This document shows, one piece after another, positions 1 to 7,876 of a DNA stretch of 64,000 bases (position 1 is the first letter of the stretch; the number at the start of each line of letters is the position of its first letter). The stretch is from the NCBI RefSeq assembly GCF_003284925.1, contig NZ_QMEX01000010.1:1-64000 (forward strand), in the 5' to 3' direction. A model generated the notes under the pieces. The model was not told the origin of the DNA and ran no database searches. It was given only the letters and a program-made list of their open reading frames with translations. Origin of the DNA: Mycolicibacter senuensis (GTDB lineage Bacteria > Actinomycetota > Actinomycetes > Mycobacteriales > Mycobacteriaceae). A program made the position numbers and the translations under genes.

Positions 1-757
1 CGGCGACATGGGTGCGTCCCACCTCACCGAGGTAGCCGCCGGCAACCACGGCGGCCGAGATTCCCACCAGGTCCCCGGGCCCGACCCGCCCATCGCCCAC
101 TGCCCGTCGCCACGGCTGGTCGCGTGAGGTCACCCAGGCGACGTCCTGGTTCGCCGGAGTGCCCCCAGCCCCGGCCATCGCCTGCATCATCGCCCCGGCC
201 AGGGCCGCCTCACCAACCCCGGGCTGCAGTGCGTCCACCGTTGCGGCCAGCGCCGACTCCGCGACGGCGATGGCGCTGCGCAGCGCGGTCAGCTCGTCGG
301 GCGTCTTGATCGCCCGGGCCGCCCGCATAGCCGGTTCACCGTCGACGAGTTCAGCTTTGGGGAAGGCCAGCGGCAGCAGCTGGGCGAACAGCGGTGAGAT
401 CGCGTCGGTTCCGACCCGACGCGCGCTGAGAGCGCCCTCGATATGCGCCAGCGCGGCAATGATATTCGTTGGATTGCAGGAGATCTCGTAGAGATTGTCG
501 TGCGGGATGTCGTCGGGGACACCGTCGTCCCAGCTGCTCAGCAGGTGGATGGCGCCCGTTGCGCGCACCAGCACGCAGTTGGGCGAGAACGGCCGGGTGC
601 CGGCCATCCAGCGCTGCGGCGCGCCGGTGACATAGCGGACATTGGCCTGGCGGCCCAGTACCAGCACGTCGAGGTCATGGGCGGCCATCTGGGCCAGCGC
701 ACGCTCCCGCCGCCCGCAGCGCAGCCCGGCGACGTCGGCCAGAACGTCAGTGCTCAT
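1..757 (-). CDS. M24-family (creatinase/aminopeptidase fold) protein, 3' end cut by window
   Basis: The frame opens at an ATG at 757 and stays open to the window edge (252 residues seen). An N-terminal creatinase-like domain (about 1-140) is followed by the start of an M24 pita-bread catalytic domain. The segment GGYLGEVGRT (240-249) corresponds to the M24 metal site, but the two Asp ligands expected there are Ser234 and Glu245, so a classical dinuclear metal site is unlikely; creatinase is a metal-free member of this fold. The start overlaps the end of the neighbouring M24 gene by 11 bases, so the two are translated together and may form a heteromer. The remaining ligands lie outside the window. 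The substrate is unknown; a C-N hydrolase is the best guess. Confidence 0.8.
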   Translation of the reverse strand, partial: MSTDVLADVAGLRCGRRERALAQMAAHDLDVLVLGRQANVRYVTGAPQRWMAGTRPFSPNCVLVRATGAIHLLSSWDDGVPDDIPHDNLYEISCNPTNIIAALAHIEGALSARRVGTDAISPLFAQLLPLAFPKAELVDGEPAMRAARAIKTPDELTALRSAIAVAESALAATVDALQPGVGEAALAGAMMQAMAGAGGTPANQDVAWVTSRDQPWRRAVGDGRVGPGDLVGISAAVVAGGYLGEVGRTHVA

Positions 758-1991
758 AGGGCGCAAACGGGTAGTCGGTCAGCGAGATGAAGCCGTCCTC
801 GGTGATCACCACGACCTCTTCGCCGCGGTAACCACCGGTGCCGTCCTCCCACACGATCGGCTCCAGCACCAGCACCATGCCCGGCTCGAAGACGAAATTG
901 CGGTCGAACTCTGCACCCAGGTCGGTGCCGATCTTGGGCATCTCGGTATCGGTCACGCCGATGCCGTGGCCGAGGCAACCGTGCGGCAGCCACGGCCGCA
1001 CGCCGGCGTTGGCGGCGGTGGCCGCCCGGGCCAGCTCGGCGGCATTGCAGCCCGCGCGGATCACTTCCTGCATGGCCGAGATGATCTCCCGCCACCTCCG
1101 GAACTGGGCACGCTGGCGTGACGTCGGTTCGGATCCGGCGATCCAGGTGCGCCCGAGTTCTGAGCAGTACCCGCCACAGCTGATCGAGACCTGGCTCCAC
1201 AGCACGTCTCCGGCGGTCAGCTCACGCCCGGTGGCCAGCAGTGGCAGCGCCAGCTCACCGTGGGTGGTCCACACCCCGGCGGACCTGCTGGCCGGCATCA
1301 CTTGCCAGATCGGTTCGAACATGCTGGCGTCCGCGCCCAATTCGAACGCCCGCCGCAGGAAGTGCGCGGACAGGTCGAGTTGGCGGGCGCCGGGCGCCAG
1401 CATCGCCTGCGCGGCGGCCATCGCCTGCTCGGTGATCCGGCAGGCGGAGCGGATGTAGGACAGCTCATCGGCGGTCTTGATCAACTTGGCGTCGGAGACC
1501 ACCTGTATCGCATCGATCGGCCGTCGGCCGGGAAAGAGGTGCTGCTGAGCGCGACGCATGGCACCGGTGCACTCGTCGACGCCGATTGCGGAGCCAGCCG
1601 GAATGAGTTCGGCGATCTCCTTGGCGAACTGCGCTACCCCTTCATCGAATTCGAGGTACACCGGCCCGTGCAGGTGATCGGCCGGCAGCTCCGGGTTCTC
1701 CGAACCGCCTCGGTGGAACGGCAGGAACAGATGCGGGTGGGGGTCATCGGCGAGGACCACCGCTACCGGTCGGTCCACGTGGGACAGTCCGGCGTCGCCG
1801 AGCCGCCGGCTGGTTCCGGTCGCGTAGGTGACGGCGTCGTTGCCCAGCAGCACCAGGGCGTCGATTCCGCGTTCGGTCATCGCCGCACGCAACCGGGCGC
1901 CGGTCTCTCGGCGTAACCGGGCGCGGTCCGGGACATCTGCGATCTCAACGCTGCCGGCCGCGGCCGGCAGCGTTGCCGCAGCCGGCCCCAT
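747..1991 (-). CDS. M24-family peptidase/creatinase-like hydrolase
   Basis: A 414-residue protein, full length for the prolidase/creatinase family. The N-terminal creatinase domain covers about 25-165 and the M24 domain about 175-410. His342 in LGHGIG, Glu377 in VLEP and Glu391/392 near the C-terminus match conserved M24 residues. The first two Asp ligands are replaced by Gln267 and Glu278 (in GGYCSELGRT), as in the adjacent paralogue, arguing for a metal-independent or altered active site. The start at 1991 overlaps the stop of the upstream amidohydrolase in an ATGA arrangement, so it belongs to the tetR-ferredoxin-P450-amidohydrolase unit. Peptidase activity should not be assumed. Confidence 0.85.
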   Translation of the reverse strand: MGPAAATLPAAAGSVEIADVPDRARLRRETGARLRAAMTERGIDALVLLGNDAVTYATGTSRRLGDAGLSHVDRPVAVVLADDPHPHLFLPFHRGGSENPELPADHLHGPVYLEFDEGVAQFAKEIAELIPAGSAIGVDECTGAMRRAQQHLFPGRRPIDAIQVVSDAKLIKTADELSYIRSACRITEQAMAAAQAMLAPGARQLDLSAHFLRRAFELGADASMFEPIWQVMPASRSAGVWTTHGELALPLLATGRELTAGDVLWSQVSISCGGYCSELGRTWIAGSEPTSRQRAQFRRWREIISAMQEVIRAGCNAAELARAATAANAGVRPWLPHGCLGHGIGVTDTEMPKIGTDLGAEFDRNFVFEPGMVLVLEPIVWEDGTGGYRGEEVVVITEDGFISLTDYPFAPYEH

Positions 1992-3163
1992 CAGACCCCC
2001 AGAAACTTCTTGATGTTGGTGCTCACCACTTTTGCAGCATCCTCGGGCCCCAACGCGTTGACCACGCTGGTCAGTGACTTCTCCGAGTAGCCGAAGGTGC
2101 TCTCGTTGTGCGGGTAGTCCGACGACCACATCACCTTGTCCACCCCGATCTCGTCGATGAGCCGCAGGCCCAGCGGATCGACCATGAACGACGCGCTCAT
2201 GTTGGTGTTCCAGTAGTGCCGGATCGGATGCTCCAACTGGTGGTTGAACATGTGCTGATAAGAGGCGAGCAGATGTTCGGCGTCCTGCAACGCCGAGGGC
2301 ACCCAGGCGATTCCCCCTTCGAACCAGCCGACCCGCAGGCCGGGGTTCTGGTCGAGGATCCCGCCGAAGATGTACTTGGAGAACATCTCCCGGAACGAGT
2401 CGACATTGATCATCATGCCGACGACGACACTGTTGACCTCACACGGGGTTTTCGGCGGGGTCTCGCCGATGTGGTGGGTCACCGGCAACCCGGCCGCCTC
2501 GATCTCATCCCACACCGGGCGCATCGTCGCGCTGGAGTAGTCGATGACATTGCCGTCGTCGTCCTTGCCTGGGTTCAGCGGCAACAGAAACGTCTTGAGG
2601 CCCAGCGATTTCAGCTCTTCCAGGTTGCGCCGGGTGCCGACCGGATCCCACCAGTTGATCAGGCCGACCCCGTAGAAGCGGCCGCCGGAGCGCTCCTGCA
2701 GCTCGGCCATGTGCTCGTTGTAGATGCGGAAGACACGCTCCCGCAGTTCCTTGTCGGGGAAGTGAAACAGCGCCAGCACCGCATTGGGGAACGCCAGCTC
2801 CTTGTCGACACCGTCGCTGGCCAGCTCCTGGATCCGGGCCTCGATATTGCTGCTGGCGGCGCCGGCCAGGTCGTCGTACTGCATCAGCACCGCCGAGAAG
2901 TCGCCCGGCAGGAAAGTCTGACCCTTGCGCCCGACCATGTAGGCGCCGTCCTCATACCAGATCCGGGGCGCCTTGTCGCGCAGGTCCTCGGGAAAGCGCT
3001 GATAGAAGATGTCGTCGGCTATCGAGATGTGGTTGTCGGCGGAGAACACCTCGGTCCCGGCCGGCAGGCCGACATCGCGTCCGGCCTGCCCGCGGCGGTC
3101 CTTGGGCGCCCCGTAGCCACCGGGGGGATAGAACGTGGCGTCTCGAGTAGTTGTGCTGGACAT
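1991..3163 (-). CDS. Amidohydrolase-2 family protein (ACMSD-like)
   Basis: A 390-residue TIM-barrel metal hydrolase of the amidohydrolase-2 group, which includes ACMSD- and resorcylate-type decarboxylases as well as C-C hydrolases. Visible metal-site elements are Asp43 and His45 in SADNHIS near the N-terminus and Asp349 in WSSDYPH near the C-terminus. The ATG at 3163 is chosen because GGAG lies nine bases upstream; a TTG 15 bases earlier is less likely. It sits between a P450 and two M24 proteins, so it probably acts on an oxidised intermediate. Three more members of this family occur at 48-62 kb. Decarboxylase versus hydrolase cannot be decided from sequence. Confidence 0.85.
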   Translation of the reverse strand: MSSTTTRDATFYPPGGYGAPKDRRGQAGRDVGLPAGTEVFSADNHISIADDIFYQRFPEDLRDKAPRIWYEDGAYMVGRKGQTFLPGDFSAVLMQYDDLAGAASSNIEARIQELASDGVDKELAFPNAVLALFHFPDKELRERVFRIYNEHMAELQERSGGRFYGVGLINWWDPVGTRRNLEELKSLGLKTFLLPLNPGKDDDGNVIDYSSATMRPVWDEIEAAGLPVTHHIGETPPKTPCEVNSVVVGMMINVDSFREMFSKYIFGGILDQNPGLRVGWFEGGIAWVPSALQDAEHLLASYQHMFNHQLEHPIRHYWNTNMSASFMVDPLGLRLIDEIGVDKVMWSSDYPHNESTFGYSEKSLTSVVNALGPEDAAKVVSTNIKKFLGV

Positions 3164-3186
3164 GTCAATCCACTCCAATCGGGCGG

Positions 3187-4425
3187 TTACCAGGTGACGG
3201 GGAGTTCGTAGACGCCGTAGGCGAGGCGGTCATTCTTGAACGGGATCTCATCGACGCTCACCGCGAGCCGCAGCGTCGGTATGCGGCGGAACAGCGTGCG
3301 GAAGGCGATCACCATCTCGGCGCGCGCCAGCTGCTGGCCCACGCACTGGTGCGGGCCGAACCCGAAGGCCATGTGCTGGCGGGCCGGCCGGGCCATGTCG
3401 AGCAGCTCGGGCTCGGGGAAGACGGCGGGGTCCCAGTTGGCCGGCGCCAGGTCGATGATGATGCCCTCTCCGGCGCGGATGGTCTCACCGCCGATCTCGA
3501 TGTCCTCCAAGGCGACCCGGCGCTGGCCGGTGTGGATGATCGACAGGTAGCGCAGCAGCTCCTCGACCGCATTGGCGATCGCGGCGTCGTCGTCACCGCG
3601 GAACACCGCGGTGCGCTCGTCGATCTTGTCGGCCTCATGCAGCAGGGCCACGATGCCCAGGCCGATCATGTTGGCCGTGGTCTCATGGCCGGCGATCAGC
3701 ATTCCGGTACCGAGCTGGGTGGCCTCGCGTATCGATAGCTCCCCGTCTTTCACGCGCTTGCCCAGGGCGGAGACCATGTCGTCGGCCGGCTCGGCCATCC
3801 TGGTCTCCAGCAGCCGGACCAGGTACTTCGACAGTTCGGTGGCGCCCTCAGCGAGGTCGTCGGAGGTGGCGTTGCGGTCCACCCCCATGGTGGCGTGCTG
3901 CTGGAAGAATTCGTGGTCCTCGTAGGGAACACCGAGCAGTTCGCTGATCACCAGGGAGGGAATCGGCAGCGCGAATCCCTCGATCAGGTCGGCCGGTTGC
4001 GGGCCGGCCAGGATGGCGTCCAGGTGTTCGTCGGTGATCCGTTGCGCCACCGGGGTCAGCGCGTCGACGCGTTTCATGGTCAGGGCCGGGGACAGGATCC
4101 GCCGGTAGCGGATGTGTTCGGCGCCATCGGTGGTGAACACCGACTTGGGCCGGTGGTCGACGCTGGCGCGCATCATCTCGTTCCAATGCGGAAAGCCCGG
4201 CTGGTGGTCGTCGACGCTGACCCGGGGATCGGAGAACAGCGTGCGCACCGCCTCGTAGCCGGTGATCAGCCACGGCGTGCTGCCGTCCCAGATCCGCACC
4301 CGGCTCAGCGGGGCCTGCGCAGCCAGCGCCATAGTCTCCGGCGGCGGGGCGAACGGGCACCGGCCGTCCCGACTCATCGGGTACTCCGGCGTTTCGGTGG
4401 CCGCCATGGTGGTTGCGTCGGTCAC
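3187..4425 (-). CDS. Cytochrome P450
   Basis: A 412-residue soluble bacterial P450 that should hydroxylate a small organic substrate using electrons from ferredoxin. The I-helix oxygen-activation motif AGHETT, the EELLRY sequence of the K-helix ExxR, and the haem-binding loop FGFGPHQCVG with Cys361 as iron ligand are all present. The GTG start at 4425 lies three bases after the stop of the ferredoxin gene, the expected redox partner. The amidohydrolase begins 24 bases downstream, so oxidation is probably followed by hydrolysis or decarboxylation. The sequence resembles CYP105-type enzymes, but I cannot assign a family number. Confidence 0.93.
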   Translation of the reverse strand: MTDATTMAATETPEYPMSRDGRCPFAPPPETMALAAQAPLSRVRIWDGSTPWLITGYEAVRTLFSDPRVSVDDHQPGFPHWNEMMRASVDHRPKSVFTTDGAEHIRYRRILSPALTMKRVDALTPVAQRITDEHLDAILAGPQPADLIEGFALPIPSLVISELLGVPYEDHEFFQQHATMGVDRNATSDDLAEGATELSKYLVRLLETRMAEPADDMVSALGKRVKDGELSIREATQLGTGMLIAGHETTANMIGLGIVALLHEADKIDERTAVFRGDDDAAIANAVEELLRYLSIIHTGQRRVALEDIEIGGETIRAGEGIIIDLAPANWDPAVFPEPELLDMARPARQHMAFGFGPHQCVGQQLARAEMVIAFRTLFRRIPTLRLAVSVDEIPFKNDRLAYGVYELPVTW

Positions 4426-4428
4426 GCT

Positions 4429-4626
4429 CTACTCCTCAACGATCTTGATTGCTCGGGACGGACACACTGCGACCGCCTGACGAACGGCGTCGGCCAATTC
4501 GTCGGGCGGGTTCTCATCGAGCAGGACGACGACGCCGTCCTCATCACGCTGGTCGAACACCCGGGGTGCCAGTGCGGCGCACTGCCCCGAGGACGCGCAG
4601 ATGTTCTGGTCGGCGGTGACTTTCAT
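4429..4626 (-). CDS. [3Fe-4S]-type ferredoxin, P450 partner
   Basis: A 65-residue ferredoxin with Cys10, Cys16 and a later Cys55-Pro, that is CxxSxxC...CP with Ser in the variable position that is Cys in [4Fe-4S] proteins. This pattern is typical of mycobacterial P450 partner ferredoxins carrying a 3Fe-4S cluster. The ATG at 4626 overlaps the tetR stop (ATGA), and the P450 starts just past its stop, so the three genes are translationally linked. An upstream in-frame GTG would add a tail lacking ferredoxin features and is rejected. Confidence 0.9.
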   Translation of the reverse strand: MKVTADQNICASSGQCAALAPRVFDQRDEDGVVVLLDENPPDELADAVRQAVAVCPSRAIKIVEE

Positions 4627-5288
4627 GGCGAACCTCCCTGCACTCCGGTGACCGGCGCCAACCACAACCCCACGATCGCGTCGATGAGGCCGGACCCGGC
4701 CTCCGCCCAGCTGATGGACGCCGACGAACCCGACGCCAGCGCACGTTCATGGTCGGCGCAGGTGTGCATCAACAGGTTTCGGGCCATCACGTTGCGGCCC
4801 TGGCGGACCGGCACCGGAAGGTCCGGCAGGCAACGGTTGATGCCGTCGATGACCTGCACCAGCGACGGCGAACTGAGCGCGTCCTTCACGACGATGTCGT
4901 GGTAGGCCGGATCGGCCATCACCTGTGCGGCGAACCGCGCGTACCAGGTCGGGTTACCCAGCGCGGCAAGGTGGTCGGTGAGCGGCCGAACCAGGCAGGA
5001 CACCCAGTCGCGCAGTTCGGTGGAATCGGCGGCAGCGGCGACCAGCTGTTCGCGCAACCGCTCGACGGGGGCCCGGTGCCGGCGTTCGATCTCGCGCACC
5101 AGGTCGGTCTTGGTGCCGAAGTGGTAGCCGACGGCGGCGTTGTTGCCCTGTCCGGCGGCCTCGCTGACCTGCCGGTTGGAGACGGCGAACACCCCGTGGT
5201 CGGCGAACAGCCGTTCCGCGGCGGTCAGGATCGCTTCCCGGGTGGAGTTCGCCCGCTCAGCCCGCACTGCCCTATCAGCGGTGGTCAC
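4623..5288 (-). CDS. TetR-family transcriptional regulator
   Basis: A 221-residue TetR/AcrR repressor. The helix-turn-helix lies at about residues 20-65, with the family signature VSNRQVSEAAG followed by GYHFGTKTDLV. The C-terminal part is the ligand domain, consistent with sensing a pathway compound. It is the first gene of the ferredoxin-P450-amidohydrolase-M24 unit and starts at a GTG (5288). A 22-base near-palindrome begins 28 bases upstream, and a second copy lies before the neighbouring SDR gene, so autoregulation plus control of the SDR is the likely scheme. Confidence 0.9.
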   Translation of the reverse strand: MTTADRAVRAERANSTREAILTAAERLFADHGVFAVSNRQVSEAAGQGNNAAVGYHFGTKTDLVREIERRHRAPVERLREQLVAAAADSTELRDWVSCLVRPLTDHLAALGNPTWYARFAAQVMADPAYHDIVVKDALSSPSLVQVIDGINRCLPDLPVPVRQGRNVMARNLLMHTCADHERALASGSSASISWAEAGSGLIDAIVGLWLAPVTGVQGGSP

Positions 5289-5315
5289 GGCCGCCAGTCA
5301 ACCCCGATCCGCCAA

Positions 5316-5337
5316 TTAAGTCAAGTGATTGATTTAA
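5316..5337. promoter_or_regulatory. Operator-like palindrome upstream of tetR
   Basis: Arms TTAAGTCAA and TTGATTTAA flank GTGA; eight of nine arm positions pair. The site overlaps the SDR stop codon and lies 28 bases before the tetR start. It matches the palindrome at 6211-6232 in 17 of 22 positions, which makes a TetR binding site likely. Confidence 0.65.
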
Positions 5338-6152
5338 CGGGATTGATCGCTGCGGCGGCGAATGGCCTTGCCGGCGACGGTCCCGCCGTCGACCGGTAGC
5401 ACCACCCCGGTGACATACCGGGATCGTTCGCCGGCGAGGTACAGCGCGGCCTCGGCAACATCGCTGGCGCTGCCCTCGCGCTTGAGCGGCCGGTCGGCGC
5501 GCATCGTCTCGCGGATCGCCGCTTCATAGCGCACGATGGCCTCCTCATCCAGATTCGCCGCGGCCGACGACGCCACAAACGGTGTCGGAATGTTGCCGGG
5601 GGCGATGGCATTGACCCGGATCTCATAGTGGGCCAACTCGATTGCCGCGGATTTGGTGAACTGGATGACCGCGGCCTTGGAGGCGCGATACGTCATCACC
5701 CCACCACCGGCTTGAATGCCGCCGATCGAGGTCAGGTTGATGATCGCCCCGCCGCCGGATTTGGACATCTGCCGCGCGGCGTCGCGGGTGCCGGCCATCA
5801 CGCCGAGCACGTTGACCGCCATGATGCGGTGAAAGTCGGCCAGGTCGTCATCGAGGAAGCGGTTGTGCATGGTGCCCGATACGCCGGCGTTGTTGACCAT
5901 GACGTCCAGCCCGCCGAACTTCGCAACGGTGGCCTCGACCAACGCGCCGACTTGGGCCGGGTCGGCGACATCGGCGACCCGGAACGTCGCATCAGCGCCG
6001 AGTTCGCGGGCCAGCGCCTCGCCGTGCTCGGGATCCAAATCGGCGATGACCACCCGGGCGCCCTCGGTGAGAAACCGTTCGGCGATGCCACGGCCGAGAC
6101 CCGATGCTCCCCCGGTGATGATCGCCGTCTTGCCCGCCAGCTCGTTGACCAT
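5334..6152 (-). CDS. SDR-family NAD(P)-dependent oxidoreductase
   Basis: A 272-residue classical short-chain dehydrogenase. The Rossmann motif TGGASGLG (13-20), the NNAG motif (87-90) and the catalytic Ser142, Tyr155 and Lys159 are all present, so it should oxidise a secondary alcohol or reduce a ketone. It ends 45 bases before the tetR start and has its own operator-like palindrome 59 bases upstream, which suggests that it is transcribed separately but co-regulated with the P450 unit. The substrate is not predictable. Confidence 0.9.
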   Translation of the reverse strand: MVNELAGKTAIITGGASGLGRGIAERFLTEGARVVIADLDPEHGEALARELGADATFRVADVADPAQVGALVEATVAKFGGLDVMVNNAGVSGTMHNRFLDDDLADFHRIMAVNVLGVMAGTRDAARQMSKSGGGAIINLTSIGGIQAGGGVMTYRASKAAVIQFTKSAAIELAHYEIRVNAIAPGNIPTPFVASSAAANLDEEAIVRYEAAIRETMRADRPLKREGSASDVAEAALYLAGERSRYVTGVVLPVDGGTVAGKAIRRRSDQSR

Positions 6153-6210
6153 CTACAGCCCTTCGTCTCGGAGAACACCGCAGCGGTTCGACTCAACCCG
6201 CTTCGCCCCG

Positions 6211-6232
6211 ATCAGTCAAGCGACTGCTTTAA
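6211..6232. promoter_or_regulatory. Second copy of the TetR operator-like palindrome
   Basis: It contains the core AGTCAAGCGACTGCTTTAA, which aligns with the palindrome at 5316-5337 (17 of 22 identical, including AGTCAAG and TTTAA). It lies 59 bases upstream of the SDR start on the minus strand, the expected place for a repressor site. Confidence 0.6.
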
Positions 6233-6414
6233 TTGGCGAATGCTGCTGCGGGTTGCGAAGGTCTGCGGCTCGTAGTTCTCGACCCGTCGGCGATTCGCCC
6301 AACCCAGCGCGGTGAATCTGCCGTTCACGTTATCGGCGGCTCCAGTCGCGATGTCGGCCTGCCCACGATTGAAGTTGTGGTCGTCTTCGGCGGCCGCAGT
6401 TGCTGGTGCGGCGG

Positions 6415-6976
6415 CTACAAGTTGTGCCCGCTCGGTGTGAAAAGCACGTTAACGGTTTCTGTGCCGCTGGGGTCAATGTCGGCCTGGCGGTACAGGGTTC
6501 CGACCGTTGTTCGCGCGTGGTCCATTCATCGCTGTACATCTGCCACTGCTCAACCGGTGCGCAGCGTTCGAAGACTCCGGAGTCAGACCACAGCTCGGTT
6601 GATGGCGGTGGCTCCCTTACTAGAGGCTGTCCGCTCAGCGGCGAAGGACAGCCATTAGCGGGTCGCACCAGGGTGTAGTCCCTGCGTGCGTGCATCGCGG
6701 TCACGTAGGTGTCGATGTCGGCTAGCGGGGCCTTGAAAGCCAGTGTGATGTGGTTGTCGGTCTCCATCGGCGCGTTGGTCTGGTGTGCGGTGGCTTCCAA
6801 CGGGATCAGAGATGCTGGAAGGTGTGCCCATTAGCGGCACCGTTGATCTTCTGCACGGCGTCGTCGATGGGAATGTCTTGAGTGGACACTTTCGCGACGT
6901 TGTTGAACCCGCAGGCGGTCGGCACATGAGCAATGAGAAGCGCGACTGTGAGGGTGATCAGCCGTGTGGGTGGCAT
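6415..6976 (-). pseudogene. Frameshifted lipoprotein gene
   Basis: Three pieces in different frames look like one broken gene. The first (6976 to 6806, 56 codons) has a signal peptide ending in a lipobox around PTAC and then a soluble start, and stops early. A second frame continues with plausible protein (ITLAFKAPLADIDTYVTAMH) through WQMYSDEW. The last piece returns in another frame with ARTTVGTLYRQADIDPSG and stops at 6415. The ATG overlaps the stop of the small upstream gene (TAATG), showing it was once translated in series with the type VII-linked genes. Sequencing error could also explain the two shifts. Confidence 0.6.
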
Positions 6977-7137
6977 TAGCGCACCGCGCTTTCAGCGTTG
7001 ACCGGCGGGTAATTGGTGGGGACAAGAAGGGTTTGAGTGTCGACTTGGGCGTAGCTGGCTGCGATCACCGCGGCACCGAGCGGCGCGGCGATGGCCAACA
7101 CTCGCATCAGCGCGCCCCGACGGGCTGAAATGCGCAC
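6976..7137 (-). CDS. Small signal-anchored protein, function unknown
   Basis: A 53-codon frame starting at a GTG (7137), with an internal ATG at 7107 as alternative. It has a basic N-terminus (RISARRGALMR), a hydrophobic stretch of about 18 residues rich in Ala/Ile and a short polar tail (QTLLVPTNYPPVNAES), as in a membrane-anchored or exported small protein. Its stop overlaps the start of the lipoprotein pseudogene (TAATG), which supports it being a real coupled gene despite its size. I do not recognise a family. Confidence 0.5.
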   Translation of the reverse strand: MRISARRGALMRVLAIAAPLGAAVIAASYAQVDTQTLLVPTNYPPVNAESAVR

Positions 7138-7186
7138 GCCCCGCGAGGACGATCGGGTCAGGGGCGGGGCTCCAAAGTTTCACTTT

Positions 7187-7876
7187 TCAGTGGCGTGGGT
7201 GGGCCCGGCGTTCCATCGACTGCGCGCGTTGCAGCGGTCGGCGCTGGCCGAGGTAATAGGCGGTCAGGTACACCAGAGCGAAGCCGCCAGCCGTGATGAC
7301 CGACGCTACACCGAACTGTACGAACTGTCTGCGCGCTACCGGACAACGCCCGCTCGCGTCCCCGTATCCGGTGCCGGCAGCCAGCAATGCAAGCAGCGCG
7401 GCCACCGTTATCGCGACCCAAACCTCCCCTTTCCCGACCGCGAAGCCATATACGTTCCCGGCGGCGATTGCCGCTATCACCACGAGCATCCACCACATTG
7501 TTGCCGGCGTGAGGAGCCCGCTGTACGAATCCGGCGTCGGATCGGTTTCCGGCTCCGTGGAAACGTTCTCAGCGTGAGGCACGACTTCAGCGTCGGGGCG
7601 CTGCGCGCCGACCGTCAGTGAGTAAATCTTTCCGCCGATCTTGATATAGGGAGTGGCCACATAGGCCATCACCACCATCGCCGCCAAGGGCAGAATGCCC
7701 AGCGTGGCAGCGCCATCCCACGTCGGATACGTCGACATGGCGCCAGCCACTCCTGCTGCGCATGCACAGCTCCAGTAGAGACGCCGCTGCATACTTCTGC
7801 TGATGTTGAGGAACGAGAGCATGAATCCGGCAACGAAACACAGGGCCACTACCCAGAAAAGCAAATCGCTCATCAT
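7187..7876 (-). CDS. Multi-pass membrane protein in type VII-linked cluster
   Basis: A 229-residue protein with about six hydrophobic helices: three within 1-80, then a polar loop rich in Pro/Glu/Thr (about 90-125), then three more within 130-210, and a basic C-terminal tail. The start at 7876 overlaps the stop of the WXG protein gene (ATGA), so it is co-translated with it and probably works with that secreted protein. No transporter or enzyme motif is visible. Calling it an immunity or export partner would be speculation based on position alone. Confidence 0.7.
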   Translation of the reverse strand: MMSDLLFWVVALCFVAGFMLSFLNISRSMQRRLYWSCACAAGVAGAMSTYPTWDGAATLGILPLAAMVVMAYVATPYIKIGGKIYSLTVGAQRPDAEVVPHAENVSTEPETDPTPDSYSGLLTPATMWWMLVVIAAIAAGNVYGFAVGKGEVWVAITVAALLALLAAGTGYGDASGRCPVARRQFVQFGVASVITAGGFALVYLTAYYLGQRRPLQRAQSMERRAHPRH

